A DNA stretch of 64,000 nt from Lachnospiraceae bacterium (GCA_016294075.1 JAEDCQ010000002.1:310001-374000), one strand, 5' to 3'. Positions 1 through 9,856 are shown, counted from the stretch's first letter. A program made the numbers and translations. Notes: a model not told the origin generated them from the letters alone.

Positions 1-1686
1 GATGCATATTTTGATGCATCAACGAAAGAAGAGTTAAAGTCGATTGAGAACGATGAAAAAGAGATTGAAGATCGTTTTTATAAAGAATTGGAATTCGGTA
101 CAGGCGGTCTGCGCGGTGTAATCGGAGCAGGTACAAACCGTATGAATGTATATACTGTCAGAAAGGCAACACAGGGTCTTGCTAATTATATCATTAAGCA
201 GGGCGGTGAGAAGAAAGGCGTGGCAATTGCATACGATTCCCGTTTCATGTCTCCCGAATTTGCGGATGAAGCCGCACTCTGCCTGGCTGCAAACGGTATT
301 AAAGCATATGTATTTGATGCACTTCGTCCGACTCCGGAATTATCATTTGCACTTCGTACATTGGGCTGTATTTCCGGTGTCGTTGTAACGGCAAGCCACA
401 ATCCGCCTGAGTATAACGGATATAAGGTATATTGGGAGGACGGCGCACAGGTTACGGCTCCGAAGGATAAAGAAATTATTACGGAAGTGAAAAACGTAAC
501 GGATTATCATACCGTTAAAACGATGGATAAAAAAGAGGCCATGGAAGCAGGTTTATATCAGGTAATCGGAAAAGAAATCGATGATGCTTATATGGCAGAG
601 CTGAAGAAACAGATTATTCACCCGGAAATCATTACCGAAATGGCAGAAGAAATCAAAATTGTTTATACACCGTTTAACGGAACCGGTAATGTGCCTGTCA
701 GAAGAATTTTAAGCGAGCTTGGATTTAAAAATGTATATGTTGTTCCCGAGCAGGAAATGCCGGATCCTAAGTTTACAACACTCGAATACCCGAATCCGGA
801 AGACCCGAAGGCATTTACATTAGCTCTTAAGCTTGCAAAAGAAAAAAATGCAGATATCGTATTGGCAACCGATCCGGATGCGGACAGACTCGGTATTTAT
901 GCGCTTGATACAAAGAGCGGTGAATATGTTCCTTTTACCGGAAACATGTCAGGTATGCTGATTGCGGATTACATTTTAAGAGAGCGTACCAATACGAATA
1001 CAATGCCTGCCAATCCGGCAATGGTTAAGACGATTGTTACAACCAATATGGCAGATGTAATTGCCAAGACATATAATGTTAAACTGATTGAAGTTTTGAC
1101 GGGCTTTAAATTTATCGGAGAACAGATTAAACTGTTTGAACAGACAGGAAGCAATCACTATGTATTCGGTCTGGAAGAAAGCTATGGCTGTCTTGCCGGG
1201 ACACATGCACGTGATAAGGATGCTGTTGTAGCGGTTATGTGTTTGTGTGAGGTTGCCGCATGGTGCAAGAAGCATGGTAAGACCGTATGGGATCAGATGC
1301 TTGAAATGTATGAGAAATACGGATACTTCAAGGAAGATTTGTACACGATTACATTAAAGGGTATTGACGGTTCTAAACAGATTGCGGCTATTATGGATGG
1401 TTTAAGAAAGAATCCTCCGAAAGCATTCGGCGATTTGTCTGTAGTATCCATGCGTGATTATGAAAGCGGAAAAGTGCTGAATCCGGAAACAGGTGAGGAA
1501 AGTGAAACAGGACTTCCGAAGTCCAATGTATTGTATTTCGACCTTACAAACGACTCATGGTGCTGCGCAAGACCTTCCGGAACGGAGCCTAAGATTAAAT
1601 TCTACATGGGTGTTAAGGGCAGCAGTCTTGAAGATGCAGCAGAAAAGAATGCAAAATTAACAGAAAACCTGAAAGCGGTTTTATAA
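1..1686 (+). CDS. pgcA: alpha-phosphoglucomutase / phospho-sugar mutase, 5' end outside window
   Basis: The reading frame is open from base 1, so the true start lies upstream; 561 codons are visible. The family interconverts glucose-6-phosphate and glucose-1-phosphate in the cytoplasm, feeding UDP-glucose and surface glycan synthesis. Seen: the phosphoserine loop TASHNP (serine codon at 394-396), the metal-binding loop DPDADR near base 870, the sugar-binding GLEESYG near base 1170, and the C-terminal phosphate-binding RPSGTEPKIKF near base 1570. This motif order is that of the long bacterial PgcA-type enzymes rather than GlmM. It precedes glycosyltransferase genes, which suits supply of sugar nucleotides to a surface polysaccharide. 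Substrate preference (glucose versus mannose) cannot be settled from motifs. Confidence 0.93.
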   Translation, partial: DAYFDASTKEELKSIENDEKEIEDRFYKELEFGTGGLRGVIGAGTNRMNVYTVRKATQGLANYIIKQGGEKKGVAIAYDSRFMSPEFADEAALCLAANGIKAYVFDALRPTPELSFALRTLGCISGVVVTASHNPPEYNGYKVYWEDGAQVTAPKDKEIITEVKNVTDYHTVKTMDKKEAMEAGLYQVIGKEIDDAYMAELKKQIIHPEIITEMAEEIKIVYTPFNGTGNVPVRRILSELGFKNVYVVPEQEMPDPKFTTLEYPNPEDPKAFTLALKLAKEKNADIVLATDPDADRLGIYALDTKSGEYVPFTGNMSGMLIADYILRERTNTNTMPANPAMVKTIVTTNMADVIAKTYNVKLIEVLTGFKFIGEQIKLFEQTGSNHYVFGLEESYGCLAGTHARDKDAVVAVMCLCEVAAWCKKHGKTVWDQMLEMYEKYGYFKEDLYTITLKGIDGSKQIAAIMDGLRKNPPKAFGDLSVVSMRDYESGKVLNPETGEESETGLPKSNVLYFDLTNDSWCCARPSGTEPKIKFYMGVKGSSLEDAAEKNAKLTENLKAVL

Positions 1687-1709
1687 AAATGATACACTGA
1701 AAGATTAAG

Positions 1710-1751
1710 TTTCCTGCGGATAATTTGTAAAATTGGGTTATTCGCAGGAAA
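1710..1751. other. intergenic inverted repeat between pgcA and a glycosyltransferase gene
   Basis: TTTCCTGCG at 1710-1718 pairs perfectly with CGCAGGAAA at 1743-1751, and the next five positions (1719-1723 with 1738-1742) also pair if one G-T is allowed, giving a 14-bp stem with a 14-nt loop. There is no clean T-run after it, so it is a weak terminator candidate or an mRNA-stabilising hairpin at the 3' end of pgcA. Confidence 0.35.
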
Positions 1752-1784
1752 TATCCTTATTATCCGAAATAAACAGGGGTAAGA

Positions 1785-3152
1785 ATGATTACTATATCAA
1801 ATTTGAAAAAAACTTTCTATTATCTGCAAAAAAACGGAATCATTGATACCTATTATGCGGTCCGGGAGCGTTTTTTTGCGAGAAAATCAAAGTTGTATCC
1901 TGACAGAAATTATCAGTTTGTGCCAATAGATGAAAATACAGAGCGCAAACAGCGTGAAAGAGTTTTTGAAAAAGCATATTTGTTCAGTATTTTAGTCCCG
2001 ATGTATGAAACCAGACCGGAATTTGCTAAGGCAATGATTGAATCTGTATTGGGACAGACCTATGCAAATTGGGAACTGATTCTTGCAGACAGTTCAGAAA
2101 GTGATGTGGTAGAAAAAACGGTATCTCTTTATAAAGATGAGAGAATCCGCTACGTTAAGCTTTATAAAAATGAAGGAATTTCCGAAAATACAAATGCAGC
2201 ACTCCGCCTTGCAAAGGGGGATTATATCGGGCTTTTGGACCATGATGATTTATTGACACCGGATGCTCTGTTTGAAATGGCTTCGTGTTTACAGCGCTCA
2301 GCGCGTGATGCAGAGGAAGCAGCTTTCGTATATTCGGATGAAGATAAATGTGATACAGACGGTGAAATATTTTATGAACCAAATATTAAACCTGATTTTA
2401 ATTTTGATTTATTGCTTTCCAATAACTATATTTGCCATTTTACATTAATGAAGGCAGATTTGATGAAACAGCTTGGCTTCCGCAAAGAATATGATGGTGC
2501 ACAGGATTATGACCTTGTGCTGCGGGCAGTGCTATATAAAAAGCCGGAAGATGTGATTCTTCATGTAGATAAGGTGCTGTATCATTGGCGGTGTCATCAG
2601 GATTCAACAGCCGCAAATCCCCGCAGTAAGCAGTACGCATATGAAGCAGGAAGACATGCCGTGCAGGATGCATTCGGAAGCTTTTTGCAGAATATGCACG
2701 GGGCAGATAATGTTGTATATTCTGAAAAGGATGTATTTTATGTAAACAATATTCCGGTGCGTGTGGCGCACACAAAGCACAACGGCTTTTACCGGATTAT
2801 TTATGGAAATGAAACGGCACCCGATATTTTTACAGTACGGAAAGATATTGGAATTGTTGCAGGAAGTGTTAAAAAACAGCATAAAATAACGGGTGGAATC
2901 AAAGATAAACACGGTTTTTGCCCATATCGGGGGTTGCCTGCAGGATTTAGCGGTTATCTGCATAGAAACGCCCTCCAGCAGGACTGCGAGCAGGCGGATT
3001 TGGAGAACGCACAGATACGAAATGAACTGAATGAAATCATAGCCGAAAATATAAAATCAAATCTAAATTTAACTGAAAGCAATGAGCTGATTTTTGCGGT
3101 TGCCAAAGAAAATAATTACAGAATTTTGTATGACCCGTTCTTTCATGTTTAG
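1785..3152 (+). CDS. GT2 family glycosyltransferase (rhamnosyltransferase-like)
   Basis: A 455-residue GT-A fold glycosyltransferase, expected to move a sugar from a nucleotide donor onto a lipid-linked acceptor at the inner membrane face. Seen: the GT2 opening SILVPMYETRPEFAKAMIES near residue 66, a DHDD metal/nucleotide motif near residue 152, and a C-terminal YRGLPAGFSGYLHR segment that I associate with clostridial surface-glycan GT2 proteins. There is no transmembrane segment. The start ATG follows AGGGGTAAG. It sits between pgcA and a second GT2 gene in the polysaccharide block. Donor and acceptor cannot be read from the sequence. Confidence 0.88.
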   Translation: MITISNLKKTFYYLQKNGIIDTYYAVRERFFARKSKLYPDRNYQFVPIDENTERKQRERVFEKAYLFSILVPMYETRPEFAKAMIESVLGQTYANWELILADSSESDVVEKTVSLYKDERIRYVKLYKNEGISENTNAALRLAKGDYIGLLDHDDLLTPDALFEMASCLQRSARDAEEAAFVYSDEDKCDTDGEIFYEPNIKPDFNFDLLLSNNYICHFTLMKADLMKQLGFRKEYDGAQDYDLVLRAVLYKKPEDVILHVDKVLYHWRCHQDSTAANPRSKQYAYEAGRHAVQDAFGSFLQNMHGADNVVYSEKDVFYVNNIPVRVAHTKHNGFYRIIYGNETAPDIFTVRKDIGIVAGSVKKQHKITGGIKDKHGFCPYRGLPAGFSGYLHRNALQQDCEQADLENAQIRNELNEIIAENIKSNLNLTESNELIFAVAKENNYRILYDPFFHV

Positions 3153-3224
3153 TAATCTGTTATTTTTTGTAATCTGTTAGTGCAAAAATAATTATAAGTA
3201 TAAAGAAAAGAAAACAATGAGAAA

Positions 3225-4193
3225 ATGAAAACAACTGTCATCATACCGAATTTTAACGGAAAAGAATATTTAAAAAACTGTCTGCTGTCGCTTTTACGGT
3301 GTGAACCGTCTGATTTTAAAATCATTGTGGTGGATAATGGCTCTACTGACGGCAGTGCCATGCTTTTAGAAGAAGAATTTCCGCAAGTGGAGAGTATTCT
3401 GTTAAAAGAAAATACCGGCTTTGCGGCGGCAGTGAACAGGGGACTTGAAAAAACTAAAACTCCCTATGCGCTTCTTTTAAATAACGATACGACTGTTGAA
3501 TCGGATTTTGTATCAAATATGGAAAAGGCACTGGAAAGGGATAATAGATGTTTTTCGGTAAGCGCCAAAATGCTCATGATGCAGGAGCCGTCTTTGCTGG
3601 ACGGAGCAGGAGATTTGTATTGTGCTCTCGGATGGGCATTTGCCTTGGGAAAGGGAAAACCGGCTGATAAATATTATGGAGTACCGGCACGCATTTTCAG
3701 CGGCTGTGGCGGAGCAGTGATTTATCGTATGGATGTGATGCAGGAAACCGGTTTTTTTGACGAAAATCATTTTGCGTATCTGGAGGATGTCGATATCGGA
3801 TACCGCGCAAGGCTTTTGGGCTATAAAAACTATTATGAGCCTTCGGCTGTCTGTTACCATGCAGGGAGCGGCTTCAGCGGTTCGCGGTATAATGAATTTA
3901 AAATCAGTCTGTCCTCAAGAAACAGCATCTATCTTGTTTTAAAGAATATGCCTCTTTTGCAGATTCTTTTCAACCTTCCCTTCCTTTTTGCAGGTTTTTT
4001 TGTAAAATTTGTTTTTTTTGCCGTGAAGGGTTATGGGAATACTTATTGTAAAGGACTGTTAAACGGTTTTAACCTATATTTCTCTAAAGAAGGAAGAGGA
4101 CACAAAGTTCCTTTTAAAATGAAAAATCTTCCTCATTATATAGCAATAGAATGGGAACTTCTTGTGAATGTTATTCGGCGTTTCTGCGGATGA
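3225..4193 (+). CDS. GT2 family glycosyltransferase with C-terminal membrane segment
   Basis: A 322-residue protein of the rhamnosyltransferase-like GT2 group. Seen: TVIIPNFNGKEYLKNCLLSL at the N-terminus, VVDNGSTDGS near residue 40, the nucleotide-binding LNNDTT near residue 84 and EDVDIGYR near residue 187. Residues about 240-270 are hydrophobic and would anchor it to the membrane, which fits extension of an undecaprenyl-linked glycan. The ribosome site is weak (GAG about 8 bases before ATG), so translation may be modest. It follows another GT2 gene by 72 bases and precedes the sugar-phosphate transferase that would start the glycan. Confidence 0.88.
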   Translation: MKTTVIIPNFNGKEYLKNCLLSLLRCEPSDFKIIVVDNGSTDGSAMLLEEEFPQVESILLKENTGFAAAVNRGLEKTKTPYALLLNNDTTVESDFVSNMEKALERDNRCFSVSAKMLMMQEPSLLDGAGDLYCALGWAFALGKGKPADKYYGVPARIFSGCGGAVIYRMDVMQETGFFDENHFAYLEDVDIGYRARLLGYKNYYEPSAVCYHAGSGFSGSRYNEFKISLSSRNSIYLVLKNMPLLQILFNLPFLFAGFFVKFVFFAVKGYGNTYCKGLLNGFNLYFSKEGRGHKVPFKMKNLPHYIAIEWELLVNVIRRFCG

Positions 4194-4263
4194 TTTGACG
4201 AATGGTTATTTTTTTTGTAAAATAATAAAAATTAGTTTTCGCCGGTTTTAAGAATTTTTTAAG

Positions 4264-4292
4264 TTGTACTTTGCGGGATATTATTGTACTAT
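4264..4292 (+). promoter_or_regulatory. putative sigma-A promoter for the priming sugar transferase gene
   Basis: TTGTAC at 4264-4269 and TACTAT at 4287-4292 are separated by 17 bases, 30 bases upstream of the ATG at 4323. Four of six bases match the -35 consensus and five of six the -10. The 129-base gap it lies in is AT-rich and holds no other gene. Confidence 0.45.
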
Positions 4293-4322
4293 ATTTGATA
4301 GTATTTAAAGCAGGGTGGCATT

Positions 4323-5726
4323 ATGATAAAGGACAACCAAAAATATTTTAACAGACTGCATTTTTTTATGGATGCTCTGGTCATAGCAGGTTCTTATATG
4401 CTTTCCTGGTATTTAAAGTTTGAAGGACCTTTTGCAGATAAATCCAAAGGCGCGCATTCAATGGGATTCTATTTTGCCGCGCTTTATTTTGTTGTCCCGG
4501 TTTATCTTATTTTGTATTACATGAACAAAATGTATACGCCGAAGCGTACACAAAGTGTGGAAACCGAAATTGTAAATGTGTGTAAGGCGAATGTAACAGG
4601 TGCCCTTTTGTTCATGGTTGCCCTTACGGCTTTTAAGATTCAGGATTTCTCGCGCGGACTGATTGGTATCTTTTTTATTCTTAATATCGTCCTTACCTTG
4701 GCGGTTCGTTGTTTTATAAGGTTTGTCCTGCGTTTTTTCAGGAAAAAGGGATATAATTTAAAGTATATTTTACTGGTTGGCTATTCACGTGCGGCAGAGG
4801 AATATATTAACCGTATCAATGCAAATCCGCAGTGGGGATATGTAATCCGCGGGATATTGGACGACCATGTTCCTAGAGGAACGGTATATCGGGGGGTAAA
4901 GGTTGTTGGTACGATTGATAATCTGACGGAAATTCTTCCGGTCAGCGAATTGGATGAGATTGCAGTTACGCTGGCACTTTCCGATTACGACCATTTGGAA
5001 GCCATTGTGGGTTTATGCGAAAAATCCGGTGTTCATACCAAATTTATACCGGATTATAACAGTCTGATTCCGAATAAGCCGTACACAGAGGATTTAATGG
5101 GACTTCCGCTTATTAATATACGTTATGTACCGCTTACCAACACCATGAATATAATTGCAAAGAGAATTGTGGATATTGTTGGTTCTTTCTGTGGCCTGGT
5201 CGTTTTATCACCGCTTCTTTTGATTGTGGCTGTCCTTGTAAAAACAACCAGCAAGGGACCGGTTATTTTCAAACAGGAACGTATCGGACTGCATAATAAA
5301 TCTTTTAATATGTATAAATTCCGGACCATGCGTATGCAGAATCCGGGAGAAGAAAAAAAAGGATGGACGGTTAAGGATGATCCCCGTGTAACAAAGGTAG
5401 GCAGATTTCTGCGCAAATTCAGTATTGATGAGCTGCCTCAGTTATTTAATATTCTGCGCGGAGATATGTCTATTGTCGGACCGCGTCCGGAGAGACCTCA
5501 GTTTGTTGAGAAATTTAAAGAAGAAATCCCCCGTTATATGATTAAGCATCAGGTGCGTCCGGGACTTACCGGCTGGGCTCAGGTAAACGGATACCGCGGT
5601 GATACATCTATCCGCAGAAGAATTGATTATGATTTATATTATATAGAAAATTGGACAATGGGATTTGATTTTAAAATCATGTTTATGACAATTTTTAAAG
5701 GCTTTTTTAATGAAAATGCCTACTGA
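4323..5726 (+). CDS. polyprenyl-phosphate sugar phosphotransferase (WbaP/WcaJ-type priming enzyme)
   Basis: A 467-residue membrane protein that would transfer a sugar-1-phosphate (often glucose or galactose) from a UDP-sugar to undecaprenyl phosphate, the first step in surface polysaccharide repeat synthesis. Seen: several N-terminal transmembrane segments, a central nucleotide-fold-like domain (ILLVGYSRAAEEYINRI near residue 150), and a C-terminal catalytic domain from about residue 278 with KRIVDIVGS, FKQERIG, MYKFRTMR, KVGRFLRKFSIDELPQL, VGPRPERPQFV and RPGLTGWAQVNGYRG. Length and architecture match the long TIGR03023-type family. It is followed 49 bases later by an LCP ligase, a usual pairing when the finished polymer is attached to the cell wall. 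Confidence 0.93.
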   Translation: MIKDNQKYFNRLHFFMDALVIAGSYMLSWYLKFEGPFADKSKGAHSMGFYFAALYFVVPVYLILYYMNKMYTPKRTQSVETEIVNVCKANVTGALLFMVALTAFKIQDFSRGLIGIFFILNIVLTLAVRCFIRFVLRFFRKKGYNLKYILLVGYSRAAEEYINRINANPQWGYVIRGILDDHVPRGTVYRGVKVVGTIDNLTEILPVSELDEIAVTLALSDYDHLEAIVGLCEKSGVHTKFIPDYNSLIPNKPYTEDLMGLPLINIRYVPLTNTMNIIAKRIVDIVGSFCGLVVLSPLLLIVAVLVKTTSKGPVIFKQERIGLHNKSFNMYKFRTMRMQNPGEEKKGWTVKDDPRVTKVGRFLRKFSIDELPQLFNILRGDMSIVGPRPERPQFVEKFKEEIPRYMIKHQVRPGLTGWAQVNGYRGDTSIRRRIDYDLYYIENWTMGFDFKIMFMTIFKGFFNENAY

Positions 5727-5775
5727 AAAAGGAGAAGATTACAAAAGGCCTTTAAAGGCAGAATGAGAGGAAGAA

Positions 5776-6903
5776 ATGGCTACTAAACAGAACGGAAAAA
5801 AGAGTAAATCACGTGCCGCGGCAGCAAGAAAGGCGAAAAAAAGACAGAAACGGATTATCCTGTTTATTTTTGAAATATTGGTATTGGCAGTGCTTGTTGC
5901 AGTTTTATACACCGTATTGAAAACAGAAAATATTCAGAAAATCAAGGTGGATGAGAAGAATATAGTAACAAAGGTAAACGAAAATGTAGAAAATAACGAG
6001 TCAATGAAGGGTTATCGGAACATTGCCCTGTTTGGCGTGGATTCCAGAGACGGAGCGCTCGGAAAAGGAACAAGAAGTGATACCATCATGATTGCATCCG
6101 TTAATGAGGATACGGGTGATATCAAGCTTTGCTCCGTATATCGTGATACGTATCTGAATCTGAGCAACGACAGCTACAATAAATGTAATGCCGCTTATGC
6201 AAAGGGTGGTCCGGAGCAGGCGATTATCATGCTGAACATGAACCTTGACTTAAATATTACGGATTATGTGACAATTGGTTTTGACGGACTGATTGATGTA
6301 ATTGATGCTCTCGGCGGTGTATATATTGATGTTACGGAAGCGGAGATAACGCATCTTAATAATTACCAGATCAGTATGGTGGGAAAGACATCCGACGGAA
6401 AAACCTTTACTGCTACAGAGGGTAAGGATTATACTGCGGTAACGACGCCGGGCTATCAGAAGCTGAATGGTCTTCAGGCAACCGCATACTGCCGTATTCG
6501 TTATATTGGAGATGACTTTGCGCGTGCTCTGAGACAGAGAACTGTTTTGGCAGCCGTTATGGATCAGGCAAAAAAAGCATCGGTTTCAGATCTGAATAAG
6601 ACATTGGATAAAGTATTACCTAATGTTGCTACTTCCTTAGATGTGGATGAAATGGTAGGGCTGCTTTCCAATGTTGCAAAATATAATATTACGGGAAGCG
6701 ACGGATTCCCGTTTGAAACGAATCGTGCAACCGATAAGGTGGGCAGCAAGGGAAGCTGTGTAATTCCTGTTAATCTTGCACAGAATGTAGAATTATTACA
6801 TGAATTCTTATTTGATCAGCCGGATTATACCGTATCCTCCCAGGTTCAGTCCTATAGTGAAAAAATCAGTAAGGATACAGGATATTCGGGAAGTGCTGAA
6901 TAA
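5776..6903 (+). CDS. LCP (LytR-CpsA-Psr) family cell-wall polymer ligase
   Basis: A 375-residue protein with a very basic cytoplasmic N-terminus, one transmembrane helix at about residues 29-48, and an extracellular LCP domain. Seen: NIALFGVDSRDG, the arginine/aspartate motif GTRSDTIMIASV near residue 97, SVYRDTYL, and ATAYCRIRYIGDDFARALRQ near residue 240. LCP enzymes move undecaprenyl-linked glycopolymers onto peptidoglycan outside the membrane. The start follows GAGGAAGAA. It comes just after the priming transferase and is followed by a hairpin terminator, so it probably ends that transcription unit. Attachment of the polymer encoded by the neighbouring genes is inferred from position. Confidence 0.92.
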   Translation: MATKQNGKKSKSRAAAARKAKKRQKRIILFIFEILVLAVLVAVLYTVLKTENIQKIKVDEKNIVTKVNENVENNESMKGYRNIALFGVDSRDGALGKGTRSDTIMIASVNEDTGDIKLCSVYRDTYLNLSNDSYNKCNAAYAKGGPEQAIIMLNMNLDLNITDYVTIGFDGLIDVIDALGGVYIDVTEAEITHLNNYQISMVGKTSDGKTFTATEGKDYTAVTTPGYQKLNGLQATAYCRIRYIGDDFARALRQRTVLAAVMDQAKKASVSDLNKTLDKVLPNVATSLDVDEMVGLLSNVAKYNITGSDGFPFETNRATDKVGSKGSCVIPVNLAQNVELLHEFLFDQPDYTVSSQVQSYSEKISKDTGYSGSAE

Positions 6904-6916
6904 TAAAAACAGCCGA

Positions 6917-6944
6917 AGAGGGCCTTATTGCAGGCTCTCTTTTT
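6917..6944 (+). terminator. intrinsic terminator after LCP gene
   Basis: AGAGGGCCT (6917-6925) pairs with AGGCTCTCT (6932-6940) over 9 positions, one of them G-T, with a 6-base loop and a run of Ts at the end. It lies only 19 bases before the next gene's ATG. Confidence 0.75.
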
Positions 6945-6962
6945 GCCTTGAAGAGGGGATTT

Positions 6963-7886
6963 ATGTTAATAGATGTAATTATACCAACCCATAAACCGGA
7001 TAAGAAATTCAAACAATTGCTTCAGATGCTCGAAAAGCAGACTGTTTCCATAAACCGCATTATCATTATGAATACGGAAGAAAAATATATGGATGCGTTT
7101 TGTAACGGATATCATTTTCCGATGGATTACAGTAAGCTGTCGGTTTTTCATCTTTCCAAAAAAGAGTTTGACCATGGGAAAACGCGTAATATGGGAGCTG
7201 CAAAGTCAGAAGCGGATATTATTCTTTTTATGACACAGGATGCGGTTCCGTATAATGAAAAAATGATAGAGGCGTTAATAAAACCGCTGGAGGATGAAAC
7301 GGTGGCCTGTTCTTACGCAAGGCAGCTTCCCGATAAGGATGCTTCGCTTGTTGAACAGATGACAAGAGACTTTAATTATCCGGATAAGAATAGAATTAAA
7401 TCAAAAGAAGATATTCCTGAATTGGGAATTAAAACATATTTCTGCTCGAATGTCTGCTGTGCCTATAATGCTGCGGTTTTCAGAAAGCTAAAGGGTTTTG
7501 TAAATCATACGATTTTTAATGAAGATATGATTTATGCGGCTAAGGCAGTTGAAAACGGTTACCGGATTGCCTATGCAGCGGATGCATGTGTCATTCATTC
7601 GCATAATTATACCGGGAAACAGCAGTTTCACAGAAATTTTGATCTGGGTGTTTCACAGGCAGAGCATCCGGAAGTCTTTGAAGGGATTTCCTCTGAATCA
7701 GAAGGAATAAGAATGGTAAAAAATACGCTTCGTGCTTTAAAGGAAGCCGGAAAAGGAAGGGAGATTCCACCTTATATTTATATAAGTGCCTGCAAGTTTG
7801 TCGGATACCGGATGGGCAGAAATTTTAAACGCCTGCCGAAGCGGTTGATTTTAAAATGTACAATGAGTCCGTTTTATTGGCAATAA
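6963..7886 (+). CDS. GT2 family glycosyltransferase
   Basis: A 307-residue glycosyltransferase. I chose the ATG at 6963 because GAGGGG stands 4-5 bases before it; the TTG at 6948 lies inside the terminator's downstream edge and lacks a site. Seen: MLIDVIIPTHKPDKKFKQ (GT-A opening), FDHGKTRNMGAAKSEADIIL near residue 65, MTQDAVPYNEKM near residue 89 in the nucleotide-binding position, and FNEDMIYAAKAVENGYRIAY near residue 185. This pattern matches rhamnosyltransferase-like GT2 proteins. It has no membrane segment. It is cut off from the upstream glycan genes by a terminator, so it may be expressed through read-through or with glmS. Confidence 0.86.
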   Translation: MLIDVIIPTHKPDKKFKQLLQMLEKQTVSINRIIIMNTEEKYMDAFCNGYHFPMDYSKLSVFHLSKKEFDHGKTRNMGAAKSEADIILFMTQDAVPYNEKMIEALIKPLEDETVACSYARQLPDKDASLVEQMTRDFNYPDKNRIKSKEDIPELGIKTYFCSNVCCAYNAAVFRKLKGFVNHTIFNEDMIYAAKAVENGYRIAYAADACVIHSHNYTGKQQFHRNFDLGVSQAEHPEVFEGISSESEGIRMVKNTLRALKEAGKGREIPPYIYISACKFVGYRMGRNFKRLPKRLILKCTMSPFYWQ

Positions 7887-7937
7887 TTGTTTATAAAAAA
7901 CAGAATAATAAGTAGTAAATAGTAAGGAGAAGAATAT

Positions 7938-9764
7938 ATGTGTGGAATCGTAGGATATGTTGGTAAGCAACAGGCAGCCCCGATTATTTTGGATGGATTG
8001 TCAAAACTGGAATACAGAGGATATGACTCTGCAGGAATGGCTGTTTTTGACGGTAAATATATTCAGATTCAGAAATCGGTCGGAAGACTGAAGGTTTTGG
8101 AAGAACTGACACATGATGGTCGTACAATGCCGGGTGTTTTGGGAATCGGTCATACAAGATGGGCAACGCATGGTGCTCCGAGCGATGTGAATTCTCATCC
8201 GCACTACAATGAAGAGGAAACAATTGCGGTGGTTCATAACGGAATTATTGAAAATTACATTCCGTTAAAGAACAAACTGCTTAAAAAAGGATATACCTTT
8301 TTGTCTGAAACAGATACTGAGGTTGTCGCACATCTTTTGGATTATTATTATAAGGGTAATCCGTTGGAAGCAATTACTAAGGTACTCCATCGTGTGGAAG
8401 GCTCCTATGCATTGGGAATCCTGTTTGCGGACCATCCCGATACTTTATATGCTGTCCGTAAAGACAGTCCTCTTATTGTTGGAAAAAGTGACGAGGGATG
8501 TTTTATTGCATCTGATGTGCCTGCAATTCTGAAATATACCAGAAACGTATATTATGTGGAAAATCAGGAGGTTGCTTGCATGACAGCCGACAGCCTGCAT
8601 TTTTACAGTGTAGACGAAGAAGAATTGGAGAAAGAAGCAGTTACAATTGAGTGGGATGCTTCGGCAGCCGAAAAGGGCGGTTATGAGCATTTTATGTTAA
8701 AGGAAATGCACGAACAGTCTAAAACGGTAACCGATACGATGAGTCCGAGAATCAAAGACGGCAAAATCGTGATAGAGGAGTTAGGTCTTACAGATGAGGA
8801 AATCTGCAATATGAGCCGTATCTATATGGTAGCCTGCGGTTCTGCGTATCATGCCGCCATGACAGGAAAATATGTAATGGAAGGTATCGCGAGAATTCCG
8901 GTTGAAGTGGATTTGGCAAGTGAATTCCGGTATCGTGACCCGATTCTGGATGATAATTCACTTGTAATTGTAGTCAGCCAATCCGGTGAAACAGCAGATA
9001 CATTAGCCGCTTTACGTGAAGCACAGAAAAGAGGCTGCCGTGTGCTTGGTATTGTGAATGTTGTCGGAAGCTCCATTGCAAGAGAAGCGGATAATGTCAT
9101 GTATACATGGGCCGGACCGGAAATTGCTGTTGCAACAACAAAGGCATATTCGGCACAATTGATTGCATTATATCTGCTCTCACTTAAGTTTGCGGATGTC
9201 AGGGGAAAGATTACAAAAGAGGAATTGACAGATTATATGGAGGATTTAAAGCGTCTTCCGCAGCAGATTGAACTTTTGATGAATAATAAGGAACGTATTC
9301 AGCGTTTCGCAAACCGTTATATAGCCGCAAAAGATATTTTCTTTATCGGAAGAGGAATTGATTATGCTATTTCCCTTGAAGCATCTTTAAAATTAAAGGA
9401 AATTTCTTATATTCATTCCGAAGCATATGCTGCGGGAGAGTTAAAGCACGGAACCATTTCCTTAATTGAAGACGGCACACTTGTTGCAGCGGTTTCCACG
9501 CAGCCCGCTTTGTATAAGAAAACATTAAGCAATATTGTGGAAGTGAAATCGAGAGGGGCCTTCGTTCTTGCAGTGACTACGGTCGGTAATACGGAAATTG
9601 AAAAAGCTGCGGATTATGTTATTTATATACCGGAAACCAATCCTTTCTTTACGGATTCCCTTGCAATTATTCCGCTCCAGCTTTTTGCGTATTATGTATC
9701 GGTAGGCAAGGGTTGTGATGTGGATAAACCCAGAAATCTTGCAAAATCGGTTACGGTAGAATAA
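7938..9764 (+). CDS. glmS: glutamine--fructose-6-phosphate aminotransferase (isomerizing)
   Basis: A 608-residue enzyme making glucosamine-6-phosphate from fructose-6-phosphate and glutamine, the entry step to UDP-GlcNAc, peptidoglycan and other amino-sugar polymers. Seen: N-terminal MCGIVGYVG with the nucleophilic Cys2 of the class II glutamine amidotransferase domain, HTRWATHGAPSDVNSHPH, two SIS sugar-isomerase domains with VACGSAYHAAM, VSQSGETADTL and GRGIDYAISLEASLKLKEIS, and the C-terminal CDVDKPRNLAKSVTVE. Full length. AAGGAG precedes the ATG. Only 51 bases separate it from the upstream gene, too short for a glmS ribozyme, so that usual control is absent here. Confidence 0.97.
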   Translation: MCGIVGYVGKQQAAPIILDGLSKLEYRGYDSAGMAVFDGKYIQIQKSVGRLKVLEELTHDGRTMPGVLGIGHTRWATHGAPSDVNSHPHYNEEETIAVVHNGIIENYIPLKNKLLKKGYTFLSETDTEVVAHLLDYYYKGNPLEAITKVLHRVEGSYALGILFADHPDTLYAVRKDSPLIVGKSDEGCFIASDVPAILKYTRNVYYVENQEVACMTADSLHFYSVDEEELEKEAVTIEWDASAAEKGGYEHFMLKEMHEQSKTVTDTMSPRIKDGKIVIEELGLTDEEICNMSRIYMVACGSAYHAAMTGKYVMEGIARIPVEVDLASEFRYRDPILDDNSLVIVVSQSGETADTLAALREAQKRGCRVLGIVNVVGSSIAREADNVMYTWAGPEIAVATTKAYSAQLIALYLLSLKFADVRGKITKEELTDYMEDLKRLPQQIELLMNNKERIQRFANRYIAAKDIFFIGRGIDYAISLEASLKLKEISYIHSEAYAAGELKHGTISLIEDGTLVAAVSTQPALYKKTLSNIVEVKSRGAFVLAVTTVGNTEIEKAADYVIYIPETNPFFTDSLAIIPLQLFAYYVSVGKGCDVDKPRNLAKSVTVE

Positions 9765-9856
9765 TATTTTTCACTGATTTTATATAAATTCGACACAGAA
9801 AAAACACAATTACAAAGTATACTGAGCACATCAAAAGAAAAAAGAGGTGTTTTTGA

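Noticed and set aside
3152..3182. Short direct repeat GTAATCTGTTA between two glycosyltransferase genes
   Set aside because: Two 11-base copies in AT-rich DNA with no other structure; may be chance.
7887..7937. glmS ribozyme expected upstream of glmS
   Set aside because: Only 51 bases separate glmS from the previous gene, too short for the ~150-base ribozyme core, and no such fold is visible.
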